Assembly (NCBI RefSeq): GCF_000759835.1 | Contig: NZ_BBNB01000002.1 | Location: forward strand, 186,001-250,000 | Direction: 5' to 3' | DNA from: Citrobacter sedlakii NBRC 105722 | GTDB lineage: Bacteria; Pseudomonadota; Gammaproteobacteria; Enterobacterales; Enterobacteriaceae | DNA length: 64,000 bases | In this document: in pieces, positions 9,543-18,813 of the stretch | How positions within the stretch are numbered: position 1 is the first letter of the stretch | Layout of the letters: each line of letters opens with the position of its first letter | The notes under the pieces: generated by a model | What the model was told of the DNA's origin: nothing | The model's database searches: none | Seen by the model: only the letters and a program-made list of their open reading frames with translations | Program-made: the position numbers and the translations under genes

Positions 9543-10783
9543 TGAAAATCAAAAAGGCCCTTTTCACCGCTGGCTACTCCTCTTTTTATTTCGACGATCA
9601 GCAGGCGATCAAAAACGGCGCGGGTCATGACGGGTTTATTTACACCGGCGCGCCGGTTACGCCAGGCTTTAGCGCCGTGCGTCAGGCGGGCGAATGCGTA
9701 TCGGTCCAGTTGATTCTGGAAAATGGCGCGGTGGCGGTTGGCGACTGCGCCGCCGTGCAGTACTCCGGCGCGGGTGGCCGTGACCCACTGTTCCTCGCAG
9801 AGCATTTTATTCCGTTCCTTAACGATCATATTAAACCGCTGCTGGAAGGCCGTGATGTGGACGCGTTTCTGCCCAACGCCCGCTTCTTCGACAAGCTGCG
9901 TATCGACGGTAAGCTGCTGCACACCGCCGTACGTTACGGCCTGTCCCAGGCGCTGCTTGACGCCACGGCGCTGGCCTCCGGTCGCCTGAAAACGGAAGTG
10001 GTATGTGACGAATGGCAACTGCCGTGCGTCCCGGAAGCCATTCCCTTATTCGGACAAAGCGGCGATGACCGCTATATCGCCGTCGACAAGATGATCCTGA
10101 AAGGCGTTGACGTCCTGCCTCACGCGTTGATCAACAACGTCGAAGAAAAACTTGGCTTCCACGGTGAAAAACTGCGTGAGTACGTGCGCTGGCTGTCGGA
10201 TCGCATCCTGACCCTGCGCACCAGCCCGCGCTATCACCCGACGCTGCACATTGACGTTTACGGCACTATCGGCCTGATTTTCGATATGGATCCTGTACGC
10301 TGCGCTGCGTACATCGCCAGCCTTGAAAAAGAGGCGCAGGGGCTACCGCTGTACATTGAAGGCCCGGTGGATGCAGGTAACAAGCCGGATCAGATCCGCA
10401 TGTTGACCGCCATCACCAAAGAGCTGACCCGTCTGGGCTCCGGGGTAAAAATTGTCGCGGACGAATGGTGTAACACCTACCAGGACATTGTGGACTTCAC
10501 CGATGCCGGCAGTTGCCACATGGTACAGATCAAAACCCCGGATCTCGGCGGCATTCACAACATCGTTGACGCGGTGCTGTACTGCAACAAACACGGCATG
10601 GAAGCCTACCAGGGCGGCACCTGTAACGAAACCGAAATCAGCGCCCGTACCTGCGTTCACGTGGCGCTCGCCGCGCGGCCAATGCGCATGCTGATCAAGC
10701 CGGGCATGGGCTTCGATGAAGGTCTTAACATTGTGTTTAACGAAATGAACCGCACCATCGCGCTGTTACAGACTAAGGATTAA
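9542..10783 (+). CDS. mal: methylaspartate ammonia-lyase (3-methylaspartase)
   Basis: Enolase-superfamily enzyme that removes ammonia from 3-methylaspartate to give mesaconate, step two of the methylaspartate route. The 413-aa length and all catalytic residues known from the C. amalonaticus crystal structure fall at the same numbers: His194, metal ligands Asp238, Glu273 and Asp307, and the base Lys331 in QIKTPDLGG. The overall sequence appears very close to that enzyme from memory, which is the strongest taxonomic clue in the window. Confidence 0.97.
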   Translation: MKIKKALFTAGYSSFYFDDQQAIKNGAGHDGFIYTGAPVTPGFSAVRQAGECVSVQLILENGAVAVGDCAAVQYSGAGGRDPLFLAEHFIPFLNDHIKPLLEGRDVDAFLPNARFFDKLRIDGKLLHTAVRYGLSQALLDATALASGRLKTEVVCDEWQLPCVPEAIPLFGQSGDDRYIAVDKMILKGVDVLPHALINNVEEKLGFHGEKLREYVRWLSDRILTLRTSPRYHPTLHIDVYGTIGLIFDMDPVRCAAYIASLEKEAQGLPLYIEGPVDAGNKPDQIRMLTAITKELTRLGSGVKIVADEWCNTYQDIVDFTDAGSCHMVQIKTPDLGGIHNIVDAVLYCNKHGMEAYQGGTCNETEISARTCVHVALAARPMRMLIKPGMGFDEGLNIVFNEMNRTIALLQTKD

Positions 10784-10786
10784 CTG

Positions 10787-12157
10787 ATGGCCCGTACATT
10801 TAAGATCTTATCACCGACGGCCATTCTCGGTTATGGCTTCCCGGAAGACAGTTTTCGCAAAGCCATGGAAGCGTCACCGGATCTGATCGCCGTTGACGCG
10901 GGTTCTTCGGATCCTGGCCCCCACTACCTGGGGGCGGGTAAACCGTTTACCGACAGGGCCGGCGTGAAGCGCGATCTGCGCTATATGATCGTCGCTGGCG
11001 TGAAAAACAACATCCCGGTGGTGATTGGCACCGCCGGGGGGTCCGGCGCGGCGCCGCATCTGGAATGGTGCCGCCAGATAATCCTCGAGATCGCGCAGGA
11101 AGAAAACCTGTCATTCTCGCTGGCGCTGATCCCTGCGGATGTCGATAAAGCGATCGTGCATGCGGCGCTGGACAACGGCAAGATCACCTCGCTGGATTTC
11201 GTTCCCGAACTCACCCATGAGGCGATTGAAGAGAGCACCTACATCGTGGCGCAAATGGGCGTAGAGCCCTTCCAGCGTGCGCTCGCCGCCGGTGCGCAGG
11301 TCGTGCTGGGGGGACGTGCTTACGATCCGGCGTGCTTCGCAGCCCTGCCCATTATGCAGGGATTCGATGAAGGCCTGGCGCTGCATTGCGGGAAAATCCT
11401 TGAATGCGCGGCGATTGCCGCCACGCCGGGGTCCGGTTCCGACTGTGCGATGGGGATCATTGACGACAACGGCTTCACCCTGAAAACGTTCAACCCGAAG
11501 CGGAAGTTCACCGAAACCTCAGCCGCGGCGCACACCCTGTATGAGAAGTCCGATCCTTACAGCCTGCCGGGGCCTGGCGGGGTGCTGAATCTGAAAGGCT
11601 GTCATTTTAAAGCGGTCAACGATGGCGAGGTGTACGTTAGCGGTTCACGCCACGAAACCACGCCGTATGCGCTGAAGCTGGAAGGGGCGCGCCAGGTAGG
11701 ATTCCGCTGCCTGACCATCGCCGGCACGCGCGATCCGATCATGATTGCCGGAATTGATACCATTCTGGAAGACGTGAAAGCCAGCGTGGCGCAAAACCTC
11801 TCGCTAAATGACGACAGCATTCGCATGACGTTTCACCTGTACGGCAAAAACGGCGTGATGGGCAACCATGAGCCGGTCAACACCGCCGGGCATGAGCTGG
11901 GCATTCTGCTGGATGTGGTGGCGCCGACCCAGGATATCGCCAACAGCGTCTGTTCGCTGGTGCGCTCTACCCTGCTCCACTACGGCTATGAAAACCGGAT
12001 CGCCACCGCGGGCAACCTCGCCTTCCCGTTCTCGCCTTCCGATATCCAGAGCGGGCCGGTGTATGAGTTCTCGGTCTATCATCTGATTGAAGCGAGCGAC
12101 GATCTGCGTTTTGACTTCCGCCTCGAGCAGGTGACGCCAGAAGGAGTAACGGCATGA
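10787..12157 (+). CDS. AtuA-like (DUF1446) protein of the glutamate mutase operon
   Basis: A 456-aa cytoplasmic protein of the acyclic terpene utilisation AtuA-like family (DUF1446). It starts with FKILSPTAILGYGFPEDSF and carries the family motifs VDAGSSDPGPHYLG and GTAGGSGAAPHLEW. Its biochemical activity is unknown to me. It begins 3 nt after the methylaspartase stop and overlaps the next gene by 4 bases. The same pairing with a DUF4387 protein is known in other AtuA-type loci. By position it could act on mesaconate or citramalate, but no residue seen here proves that. Confidence 0.75.
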   Translation: MARTFKILSPTAILGYGFPEDSFRKAMEASPDLIAVDAGSSDPGPHYLGAGKPFTDRAGVKRDLRYMIVAGVKNNIPVVIGTAGGSGAAPHLEWCRQIILEIAQEENLSFSLALIPADVDKAIVHAALDNGKITSLDFVPELTHEAIEESTYIVAQMGVEPFQRALAAGAQVVLGGRAYDPACFAALPIMQGFDEGLALHCGKILECAAIAATPGSGSDCAMGIIDDNGFTLKTFNPKRKFTETSAAAHTLYEKSDPYSLPGPGGVLNLKGCHFKAVNDGEVYVSGSRHETTPYALKLEGARQVGFRCLTIAGTRDPIMIAGIDTILEDVKASVAQNLSLNDDSIRMTFHLYGKNGVMGNHEPVNTAGHELGILLDVVAPTQDIANSVCSLVRSTLLHYGYENRIATAGNLAFPFSPSDIQSGPVYEFSVYHLIEASDDLRFDFRLEQVTPEGVTA

Positions 12158-12474
12158 AATACCCTATTTGCACCCTGGCTCAGGTGATTCGCTCTAAAAA
12201 TGCCGGGCCGTACGAACTGGTGTTAGATATTTTATTTAAAACACGTGAAGACTATCAGCGGGTTAAACGTTCAGAGCAATTAACGCCACAGTTAATTGCC
12301 GGCCTGTATAACGTGGCGCCTGACTTTATTCATCACATTGTCTGGTTTGACCCGGCGAATGCGGTAAAAATCGTCATGCCTCGCGATATTATTTCCGGCA
12401 ATGTTGGCGACAATGATGTTTATGGCGCACAGCAACATGCCCCGCTGTTAAATATTACATTCGACCTTGAGTAA
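12154..12474 (+). CDS. DUF4387 / AtuA-associated small protein
   Basis: A 106-aa protein whose motif KNAGPYELVLDILFK near the N-terminus is typical of the DUF4387 family, which occurs as a fusion or neighbour of AtuA-like proteins. The ATG overlaps the TGA of the DUF1446 gene (ATGA), so the two are probably made in equal amounts and may form one enzyme. There is no signal peptide or membrane segment. The reaction is unknown. Confidence 0.72.
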   Translation: MKYPICTLAQVIRSKNAGPYELVLDILFKTREDYQRVKRSEQLTPQLIAGLYNVAPDFIHHIVWFDPANAVKIVMPRDIISGNVGDNDVYGAQQHAPLLNITFDLE

Positions 12475-12559
12475 TTAATAACAATAACATCCACCGGCGT
12501 ACAGGGTTTCGCTGTATCACTGTATTCCAGTTTATTTAAATGGTTGGTCACAACAGGCT

Positions 12560-12590
12560 GGCGTCCGGCTGCTGCTGCGGTGCGGACGCC
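12560..12590 (+). other. GC-rich hairpin between DUF4387 gene and symporter gene
   Basis: An 8-bp stem GGCGTCCG/CGGACGCC (12560-12567 and 12583-12590) with a 15-nt loop lies in the 163-bp gap before the symporter gene. The following CCTTCTCC is pyrimidine-rich but is not a T run. It may lower expression of the downstream genes or stabilise the upstream message; it is not a convincing full terminator. Confidence 0.35.
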
Positions 12591-12637
12591 CCTTCTCCTG
12601 CTGCCGCCAACCCTTATCCGTATCCGATGGAGTGAAA

Positions 12638-13951
12638 ATGAAAAAAATAAGTCTGACCAAAATGATCATATTAGGCCTGATTCTCGGCATGATTGCCGGG
12701 GTGGCTATTAATAATATGGCATCAGCCGATACTGCAAAAACCTATGCGCAGGAAATTTCTATTTTTACCACCATATTTCTGCGCATGGTTAAAATGATTA
12801 TCGCGCCACTGGTTATTTCAACGCTGGTGGTGGGTATCGCCAAAATGGGTGACGCAAAGACGCTCGGACGTATCTTTTCAAAAACCTTTTTTCTGTTTAT
12901 TTGCGCGTCGCTGCTGTCAATTGCGCTGGGTCTGGTGATCGTCAACCTGTTCCAGCCGGGGGCAGGCATTAACTTTGTCGCCCACGACGCGGGCGCCGTA
13001 GCCGCCGTCCAGTCAGAACCGTTTACCCTGAAGGTGTTTATTTCCCATGCGGTGCCCACCAGTATCGTGGATGCGATGGCGCGTAACGAGATCCTGCAAA
13101 TCGTGGTGTTCTCCATTTTCCTCGGCTGTAGCCTCGCGGCGATAGGCGAAAAAGCGGAACCGATCGTCAAAGTGCTCGACTCGCTGGTTCACGTGATGCT
13201 TAAACTGACCGGCTATGTCATGCTGTTCGCTCCGTTGACGGTTTTCGCCGCGATCTCCGGCCTGATTGCCGAACGCGGACTGGGCGTCATGGTGAGCGCC
13301 GGGATCTTTATGGGCGAGTTCTACCTGACGCTGGGGATGCTGTGGGCAATCCTGATTGGCTTGTCGGCAATGCTTGTCGGTCCGTGCATTGGCCGCCTGA
13401 CCAAATCCATCCTCGAACCGGCGCTGCTGGCCTTTACCACCTCCAGCTCAGAGGCCGCCTTCCCCGGCACGCTGAACAAACTGGAAAAATTCGGCGTCTC
13501 GTCCAAAATTGCCAGCTTCGTCCTGCCGATTGGTTACTCCTTTAACCTTGTCGGTTCCATGGCCTACTGCTCGTTTGCCACTGTGTTTATCGCCCAGGCG
13601 TGCAACATTGAGCTGAGCATGGGCGAACAAATCACCATGCTATTGATCCTGATGCTCACGTCTAAAGGCATGGCGGGCGTTCCACGCGCCTCAATGGTGG
13701 TGATTGCCGCCACCCTCAACCAGTTCCACATCCCTGAAGCGGGGCTGATCCTGCTGATGGGCGTCGATCCGTTCCTCGATATGGGCCGCTCCGCCACCAA
13801 CGTGATGAGTAACGCAATGGGCGCGGCGATCGTTGGCCGCTGGGAAGGCGAGCACTTCGGTGAAGGCTGTCGCGGCACCGCGCCCGCGCCGGTTAAGGCC
13901 CCCGAGCAGGAACGTCCAGCGACTGAGCCGTCAGAAGTGGCCATGTCCTGA
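12638..13951 (+). CDS. dicarboxylate/amino acid:cation symporter (DAACS family)
   Basis: Inner-membrane carrier of the GltP/DctA family, about 437 aa, with eight or more hydrophobic segments and re-entrant loops. Family motifs are visible: the serine-rich TTSSSEAAFPGTL and, near the C-terminus, VDPFLDMGRSATNVMSNA. In this locus glutamate or a C4/C5 dicarboxylate is the likely substrate. A GTG at 12632 is in frame, but it lies within the GGAGTG ribosome site of the ATG at 12638, so I chose the ATG. The last ~30 residues are charged and proline-rich. Confidence 0.88.
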   Translation: MKKISLTKMIILGLILGMIAGVAINNMASADTAKTYAQEISIFTTIFLRMVKMIIAPLVISTLVVGIAKMGDAKTLGRIFSKTFFLFICASLLSIALGLVIVNLFQPGAGINFVAHDAGAVAAVQSEPFTLKVFISHAVPTSIVDAMARNEILQIVVFSIFLGCSLAAIGEKAEPIVKVLDSLVHVMLKLTGYVMLFAPLTVFAAISGLIAERGLGVMVSAGIFMGEFYLTLGMLWAILIGLSAMLVGPCIGRLTKSILEPALLAFTTSSSEAAFPGTLNKLEKFGVSSKIASFVLPIGYSFNLVGSMAYCSFATVFIAQACNIELSMGEQITMLLILMLTSKGMAGVPRASMVVIAATLNQFHIPEAGLILLMGVDPFLDMGRSATNVMSNAMGAAIVGRWEGEHFGEGCRGTAPAPVKAPEQERPATEPSEVAMS

Positions 13952-13962
13952 GCGCGCAACAA

Positions 13963-14043
13963 TGCCGGATGACGCCACTGCTTATCCGGCCTGCGAATCG
14001 CACATTTTTCCAGGCCGGATAAGGCGCAACGCCGTCTTCCGGC
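13963..14043. repeat. pair of REP elements (BIME-like)
   Basis: Two REP-type palindromes (about 13963-13994 and 14012-14043) lie head to head in the 117-bp gap between symporter and glutaminase genes. Each shows the GCCGGAT...ATCCGGC arms typical of enterobacterial REP units. They often act in 3'-end protection or premature termination. Confidence 0.8.
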
Positions 14044-14068
14044 GTAATTTGTCGAGCGAGATTGCACC

Positions 14069-15070
14069 ATGAACGTGAAACTTTTTGGCTCAGCTATCAT
14101 TATCGCCAGCCTGTATTTCAACGCCCCTGTGCTGGCACAGCCTGCGCCGGACTATGCCGCGCTGATTGAACAGGCGCACCAGAAATTCAAAAGTAACGCA
14201 GACGGAAAAGTCGCCGACTACATTCCTGCGCTGGCAACCTACAGCCCCGCTAATTTCGCCATTACCCTCGCCACGGTGGACGGTAAAATTTACCAGACGG
14301 GCGATGTGAAAAAAGCGTTTCCGATGGAATCGCTCAGCAAAGTGTTCACGCTGGCACTGGCCATGGAACAGCATGGCCCGCACGTGGTGCTGGAGAAACT
14401 CGGCGCCAACGCGACTGGCCTGCCCTTCAACTCCGGCCTTGCTGTCGAGCTGACCAAAGGCGCGCCGGAGAATCCATTGGTCAACGCGGGCGCTATCAGC
14501 ACCGTGAGCCTGATTGACGCGAAAGACAAAACGGACCGCTGGAACAAAATTCTCAACAACCTCAATGCCTGGGCCGATGCAACCCTCACCGTCAATGAAC
14601 CGGTATTCACCTCGGAAATGGAAACCAACCAGCACAATCAGGCACTGGCAGCGTTGATGGCGTCATACGGCAGCCTCTACGGCGATACCGACGAGGCCGT
14701 TGAGATTTATACCCGCCAGTGTTCGGTGGATGTCACCGTTGAACAGCTCGCCAAAATGGGCGCGGTGCTTGCCAATAACGGTAAATCCCCCTTCAACGGC
14801 AAGCAGCTTCTGAATGCACGCTATGTACCGCAGGTGCTGGCGGAAATGGCGATTGCCGGACTGTATGACGGCAGCGGCAAATGGCTTTATACCGTCGGTA
14901 TCCCGGCGAAATCCGGGGTGGGCGGCGGCATGGTTGCGGTCGTACCGGGACAATACGCCATTGCCGTCTATTCGCCGCCGCTGGATGAAGCGGGTAACAG
15001 CGTTCGCGCACAGCAAACCATCCACTATGTTGCTAACGCCACGCAGGCCAATCTTTTTATGACACGTTAA
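14069..15070 (+). CDS. periplasmic-type glutaminase (GlsA family)
   Basis: Serine-dependent glutaminase of the beta-lactamase-like GlsA family that hydrolyses glutamine to glutamate and ammonia. The active-site SxxK appears as S88-L-S-K91 in [10 protein letters not shown], followed by NPLVNAGAI and a glycine-rich [14 protein letters not shown]. coli GlsA1 and GlsA2 are cytoplasmic, but this protein has a clear Sec-type leader: MNVK, a hydrophobic stretch at residues 5-17, and a likely cut after VLA23. It should therefore act in the periplasm and supply glutamate to the adjacent symporter. Location is inferred from the leader only. Confidence 0.88.
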   Translation: MNVKLFGSAIIIASLYFNAPVLAQPAPDYAALIEQAHQKFKSNADGKVADYIPALATYSPANFAITLATVDGKIYQTGDVKKAFPMESLSKVFTLALAMEQHGPHVVLEKLGANATGLPFNSGLAVELTKGAPENPLVNAGAISTVSLIDAKDKTDRWNKILNNLNAWADATLTVNEPVFTSEMETNQHNQALAALMASYGSLYGDTDEAVEIYTRQCSVDVTVEQLAKMGAVLANNGKSPFNGKQLLNARYVPQVLAEMAIAGLYDGSGKWLYTVGIPAKSGVGGGMVAVVPGQYAIAVYSPPLDEAGNSVRAQQTIHYVANATQANLFMTR

Positions 15071-15075
15071 ACCCC

Positions 15076-15107
15076 GTAGCGGATGGCGCTTGCGCTTATC
15101 CGCCTAC
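15076..15107. repeat. REP element
   Basis: A 32-bp palindromic unit with GTAGCGGAT and ATCCGCCTAC arms follows the glutaminase stop codon. A second half-unit, GCCGCCATCCGGC, lies near 15135-15147. Confidence 0.75.
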
Positions 15108-15173
15108 GACTCGTTCATTTTTTACAGTTCAAACGCCGCCATCCGGCAAAAAAACAGAAAGGTGAGAAGTCCT

Positions 15174-16826
15174 ATGTCTAAACCCTTTGTCTGGCAGGAA
15201 CTCTTTGTACAAAGCAAAGAAAGCACAGAATATGAACTACTCAGTAATCAGCATATTACGGTAAGCGAGCTTGACGGTGAGGAAGTGATCAAAGTGGCGC
15301 CGGAGGCGTTAACGCTGCTGGCGCAGCAGGCATTTTATGAAGCGTCATTCTTCCTGCGCGCCAGCCATCTGAAACAGATCGCCAGCATTCTGCACGACCC
15401 GCAGGCCAGCAGTAACGATAAATACGTCGCGCTACAACTGCTACGTAATGCCGAGGTCTCGGCGAAAGGCGTACTGCCAAACTGTCAGGATACCGGCACC
15501 GCGACGGTAGTCGCCAGCAAAGGGCAACGGATCTGGACCGGCGGCAATGACGCCGAAGCGCTGAGCAAAGGCATTTACACCACCTTTCAGGAGCATAACC
15601 TGCGCTATTCCCAAAACGCGCCGCTGGATATGTATCGCGAAGTGAATACCGAGACCAACCTGCCCGCACAGATCGATATCAGCGCCACGCCGGGCAGCGA
15701 ATACCATTTCCTTTTCGTCAATAAAGGCGGCGGTTCGGCCAACAAAGCCGCACTGTTCCAGGAGACCAAATCGCTTCTGCAACCGGAAAAACTGACCGCC
15801 TTCCTGATAGAAAAAATGAAATCACTCGGTACCGCCGCCTGTCCGCCGTACCACATCGCTTTTGTGGTCGGCGGTCTGTCAGCGGATCAGGCGCTGAAGG
15901 TCGCGAAGCTGGCCTCGACGAAGTATTACGACAATCTGCCCACTCACGGTAACGAACTGGGGCAGGCGTTCCGCGATACGGCGCTGGAAACGACCCTGCT
16001 CAACGCCAGCCGTGAATTTGGTATTGGCGCGCAATTCGGCGGTAAATATTTCGCTCATGATATTCGCGTTATCCGTCTGCCGCGCCATGGCGGCTCCTGT
16101 CCGATCGCCATGGCCCTTTCCTGCTCGGCGGACCGTAATATCAAAGCAAAAATAAACAAACACGGTATCTGGCTGGAAAAACTGGAACATCATCCGGGCA
16201 AGTTTATTCCTGAGTCCTGTCGCGTGGAGAACAGCGCACAGACCGTGAAGCTGGAGCTGAACCGTCCCCTGCGAGAAATTCTGCACGATCTGTCCCGACT
16301 GCCCGTCGGTACCCGCCTCTCCTTAAGCGGTCCGATCGTGGTTGCCCGCGATATTGCGCACGCCAGAATCAAAGCACGACTCGACAGCGGCGAACCGTTG
16401 CCAGCGTACCTGTGTAACCACATTGTCTACTACGCCGGTCCGGCCAGAACGCCGGACAATATGGCCTGTGGCTCGCTCGGGCCAACCACCGGCGGGCGCA
16501 TGGACGGCTATGTCGACGCTTTCCAGGCGGCGGGCGGTAGCCTGATCATGCTGTCCAAAGGCAACCGCAGCCAGCAGGTTACTGACGCCTGCCACAAACA
16601 CGGCGGCTTTAATCTCGGCAGCATCGGCGGTGCCGCAGCTCTGCTGGCGCAGCAATACGTGAAAAGCCTGCGCTGCCTTGAATATCCCGAACTGGGAATG
16701 GAAGCGGTCTGGATGATGGAGGTTGAAAACCTGCCCGCTTTCGTGCTGGTTGACGACAAAGGAAATAACTTCTTCAGTCAGTTTGAGCAGCAGCACCGGT
16801 GCGCAACCTGCCCGGCGGGGCACTAA
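15174..16826 (+). CDS. fumD: class I fumarase / mesaconase
   Basis: Iron-sulfur hydratase of the class I fumarase family, 550 aa, close to E. coli FumA (548 aa) along its length. Probable [4Fe-4S] cysteines are Cys104 (LPNCQDTG), Cys223 (GTAACPPYH) and Cys317 (ALSCSADRN). Next to methylaspartase it should hydrate mesaconate to (S)-citramalate, as reported for FumD of E. coli O157:H7, which is associated with the same pathway. Fumarase activity is also likely. The frame is open upstream to 15090, but only the ATG at 15174 has a good ribosome site (AAAGGTGAG) and a family-like N-terminus. Confidence 0.88.
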   Translation: MSKPFVWQELFVQSKESTEYELLSNQHITVSELDGEEVIKVAPEALTLLAQQAFYEASFFLRASHLKQIASILHDPQASSNDKYVALQLLRNAEVSAKGVLPNCQDTGTATVVASKGQRIWTGGNDAEALSKGIYTTFQEHNLRYSQNAPLDMYREVNTETNLPAQIDISATPGSEYHFLFVNKGGGSANKAALFQETKSLLQPEKLTAFLIEKMKSLGTAACPPYHIAFVVGGLSADQALKVAKLASTKYYDNLPTHGNELGQAFRDTALETTLLNASREFGIGAQFGGKYFAHDIRVIRLPRHGGSCPIAMALSCSADRNIKAKINKHGIWLEKLEHHPGKFIPESCRVENSAQTVKLELNRPLREILHDLSRLPVGTRLSLSGPIVVARDIAHARIKARLDSGEPLPAYLCNHIVYYAGPARTPDNMACGSLGPTTGGRMDGYVDAFQAAGGSLIMLSKGNRSQQVTDACHKHGGFNLGSIGGAAALLAQQYVKSLRCLEYPELGMEAVWMMEVENLPAFVLVDDKGNNFFSQFEQQHRCATCPAGH

Positions 16827-16835
16827 GGAGCGTCT

Positions 16836-17438
16836 ATGGAAACGCGAGCCAACGATGCGCGGCATCGCCAGCGCCAGCAAAAGCTGAAAGAACAGGTCGA
16901 GGCCCGGGTCGCAGCGGCCACCGGAAAAAAAGGGATCCTGATTGTTTTTACCGGCAACGGTAAAGGGAAATCCACCGCCGCGTTCGGCACCGTCACGCGC
17001 GCTGTCGGCCACGGTAAAACCGTTGGCGTCGCGCAGTTTATCAAAGGCCAGTGGGACAATGGCGAATACAACACCCTGCATCCGCTGGGCGTCGAATTCC
17101 ACATTATGGGTACCGGGTTTACTTGGGAAACGCAAAACCGCGAGGCGGATATCGCGGCGGCGCTTGTCGTCTGGACAGAAGCGCAGCGGATGCTGGCCGA
17201 CCCGCAGTACGATCTGGTGGTGCTGGATGAACTCACTTATATGCTGGCGTATCACTACCTTGATACCGACGCGGTGATCGCCGCCATAACGGCGCGTCCG
17301 GCGCAGCAGAGCGTGATCGTCACCGGTCGCGGCTGCCACGCGCGGCTGCTGGATCTTGCGGATACGGTCAGTGAAATGCGCCCGGTGAAGCATGCTTTTG
17401 ACAGCGGTATTCAGGCGCAGGTGGGCATTGACTGGTAG
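16836..17438 (+). CDS. cob(I)alamin adenosyltransferase, BtuR/CobO type
   Basis: Corrinoid adenosyltransferase (200 aa) that makes the adenosyl form of B12 required by glutamate mutase. The P-loop GNGKGKST is at residues 41-47 with Gly40 before it, followed by VGVAQFIKGQW, VVLDELTYML and the C-terminal motif RPVKHAFDSG, all as in E. coli BtuR (196 aa). It starts 9 nt after the fumarase stop with AAGGAG as ribosome site. Because enterobacteria normally keep btuR elsewhere, this is probably a dedicated second copy; that cannot be checked in this window. Confidence 0.93.
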   Translation: METRANDARHRQRQQKLKEQVEARVAAATGKKGILIVFTGNGKGKSTAAFGTVTRAVGHGKTVGVAQFIKGQWDNGEYNTLHPLGVEFHIMGTGFTWETQNREADIAAALVVWTEAQRMLADPQYDLVVLDELTYMLAYHYLDTDAVIAAITARPAQQSVIVTGRGCHARLLDLADTVSEMRPVKHAFDSGIQAQVGIDW

Positions 17439-17445
17439 TCACATC

Positions 17446-17478
17446 GTTGCCGGATGGCGCATGCGCTTATCCGGCTTC
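17446..17478. repeat. REP element between adenosyltransferase and lysR genes
   Basis: A typical REP unit (GCCGGATGGCGC...GCGCTTATCCGGC) occupies most of the 61-bp gap between two convergent genes. It may serve as a bidirectional transcript end. Confidence 0.8.
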
Positions 17479-17499
17479 CCGTTTGCCCGTCATCCGCCG

Positions 17500-18408
17500 T
17501 CAGCGTTCCAGGTGAGATACCACCGATTTTTGTAACAGCCACTCGCGGAAAACCTGTAAATGACGGGATTCCGCTTTTTCTTCCCGCCAGGTCATGATGA
17601 AACGATTACCCGTGCGCATGGGCACATCGCAAGGGATCACCATGTCACCGTTATCCAGATCGTGCTGGATCGCAAACCGTGGGAGCAGCGCAACCCCCAA
17701 ATTCGATCGCACCGCGGCGATCAGCATCGACAGCAGATCAAAACGCGGGCCTTTGTTGACCCGTGGGCTACTGACATCTGACAGGGCAAACCACTCCTGC
17801 CAGCCGTTAATTCGCGTACTTTGATGCAGCAAGGGAAACTCATTGAGCAACTCTTCAACCGCCAATTTCTGGTTAGGCTGTGACAGCAGACTGCCGCTAC
17901 AAACCGGGAGGATTTCCTCTTCGAACAGATACTCCACTTCTGACCACGGCGAACAGAAGTCTTCACGCATAATGGCCGCATCATATTCACGGTTGAGGAA
18001 ATCGCCCATGTTCGCCAACGAGTGAATATTAACGATAATATCGGGGTTAAGTTTGTTGAATTCACGCAGATTGGGGATCAGCCAATGGGTGCTGAAGGTC
18101 GGGTTGACCGCCAGTTCAATGACTTCGACCGTGGGCTGCCAGGTCATAATGGTATTAGTATCACGCTCAAGTTTATTGAGCGTTTCCTTAACAATGCTCA
18201 AATAATGCTTCCCGGCCTCGTTTAAAAAAATCCGCTTTTTGGCATGATTAAATAATGCAGTATGCAGAAAATCCTCAAGTGCATTCACCTGGCGAAATAC
18301 AGCACTTTGCGTTAATGCTAACTCCTCCGCCGCACGCGTATAACTTTCATGACGTGCCACCACTTCAAACGTCACCAGTAATTCAGTCTTTGGTATCTTT
18401 CCTCTCAT
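17500..18408 (-). CDS. LysR-family transcriptional regulator
   Basis: LysR-type regulator of about 302 aa. The N-terminal winged helix is clear: TFEVVARHESYTRAAEELAL, then TQSAVFRQVNALEDFL. A periplasmic-binding-like effector domain follows from about residue 90. An upstream ATG at 18420 is in frame but has no ribosome site; the ATG at 18408 has GGAAG at good spacing and gives a usual LysR N-terminus, so it is preferred. It lies between the glutamate locus and cobA and probably controls one or both. The effector is unknown; glutamate or a pathway intermediate is possible. Confidence 0.85.
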   Translation of the reverse strand: MRGKIPKTELLVTFEVVARHESYTRAAEELALTQSAVFRQVNALEDFLHTALFNHAKKRIFLNEAGKHYLSIVKETLNKLERDTNTIMTWQPTVEVIELAVNPTFSTHWLIPNLREFNKLNPDIIVNIHSLANMGDFLNREYDAAIMREDFCSPWSEVEYLFEEEILPVCSGSLLSQPNQKLAVEELLNEFPLLHQSTRINGWQEWFALSDVSSPRVNKGPRFDLLSMLIAAVRSNLGVALLPRFAIQHDLDNGDMVIPCDVPMRTGNRFIMTWREEKAESRHLQVFREWLLQKSVVSHLER

Positions 18409-18813
18409 AACGTCTTCCATATGCCGCGTACAAAAATAGTTTAATTTATAAAAAATAAATGCAACCGACTCCCGATTGGCCTAAGAGTTATATTTTATTT
18501 CCTACCTGTATGTCATTGATCCACTCCATGGTTTATTCACACAGGAGTCGAACAAATAATAACCAATAATACGCAAAACTGGCCATAAACACAATTTAAA
18601 TAAGGTTATTATGCGACAAATAGCGCCAATAAGTTCTTAATAATTTTTCAAGATAACTTGTTTATTGGCGAAAAAACTTTGCGGGTTTAATCAATATTAT
18701 TTACTTATTATTTCAGGAGAATTCAGCTCACTAAACGATAAGCAAACGATGACGTTTTTTTATCTGCTTTTACTCTTTTTACCGTTTTTCCCGACAATAA
18801 TTAAGGACGACAT
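18409..18813. promoter_or_regulatory. lysR/cobA divergent intergenic region
   Basis: AT-rich 405-bp divergent spacer without a credible gene. ATAATAACC (18556-18564) is repeated inverted as GGTTATTAT (18604-18612), 39 bp apart, a possible LysR-type site. A ribosome site (AAGGAC) precedes the cobA start. I could not assign promoters with confidence. Confidence 0.4.

Noticed and set aside
16323-17393. 356-codon minus-strand frame over the fumarase and adenosyltransferase genes
   Set aside because: It spans two well-supported genes on the other strand and shows no recognisable domain.
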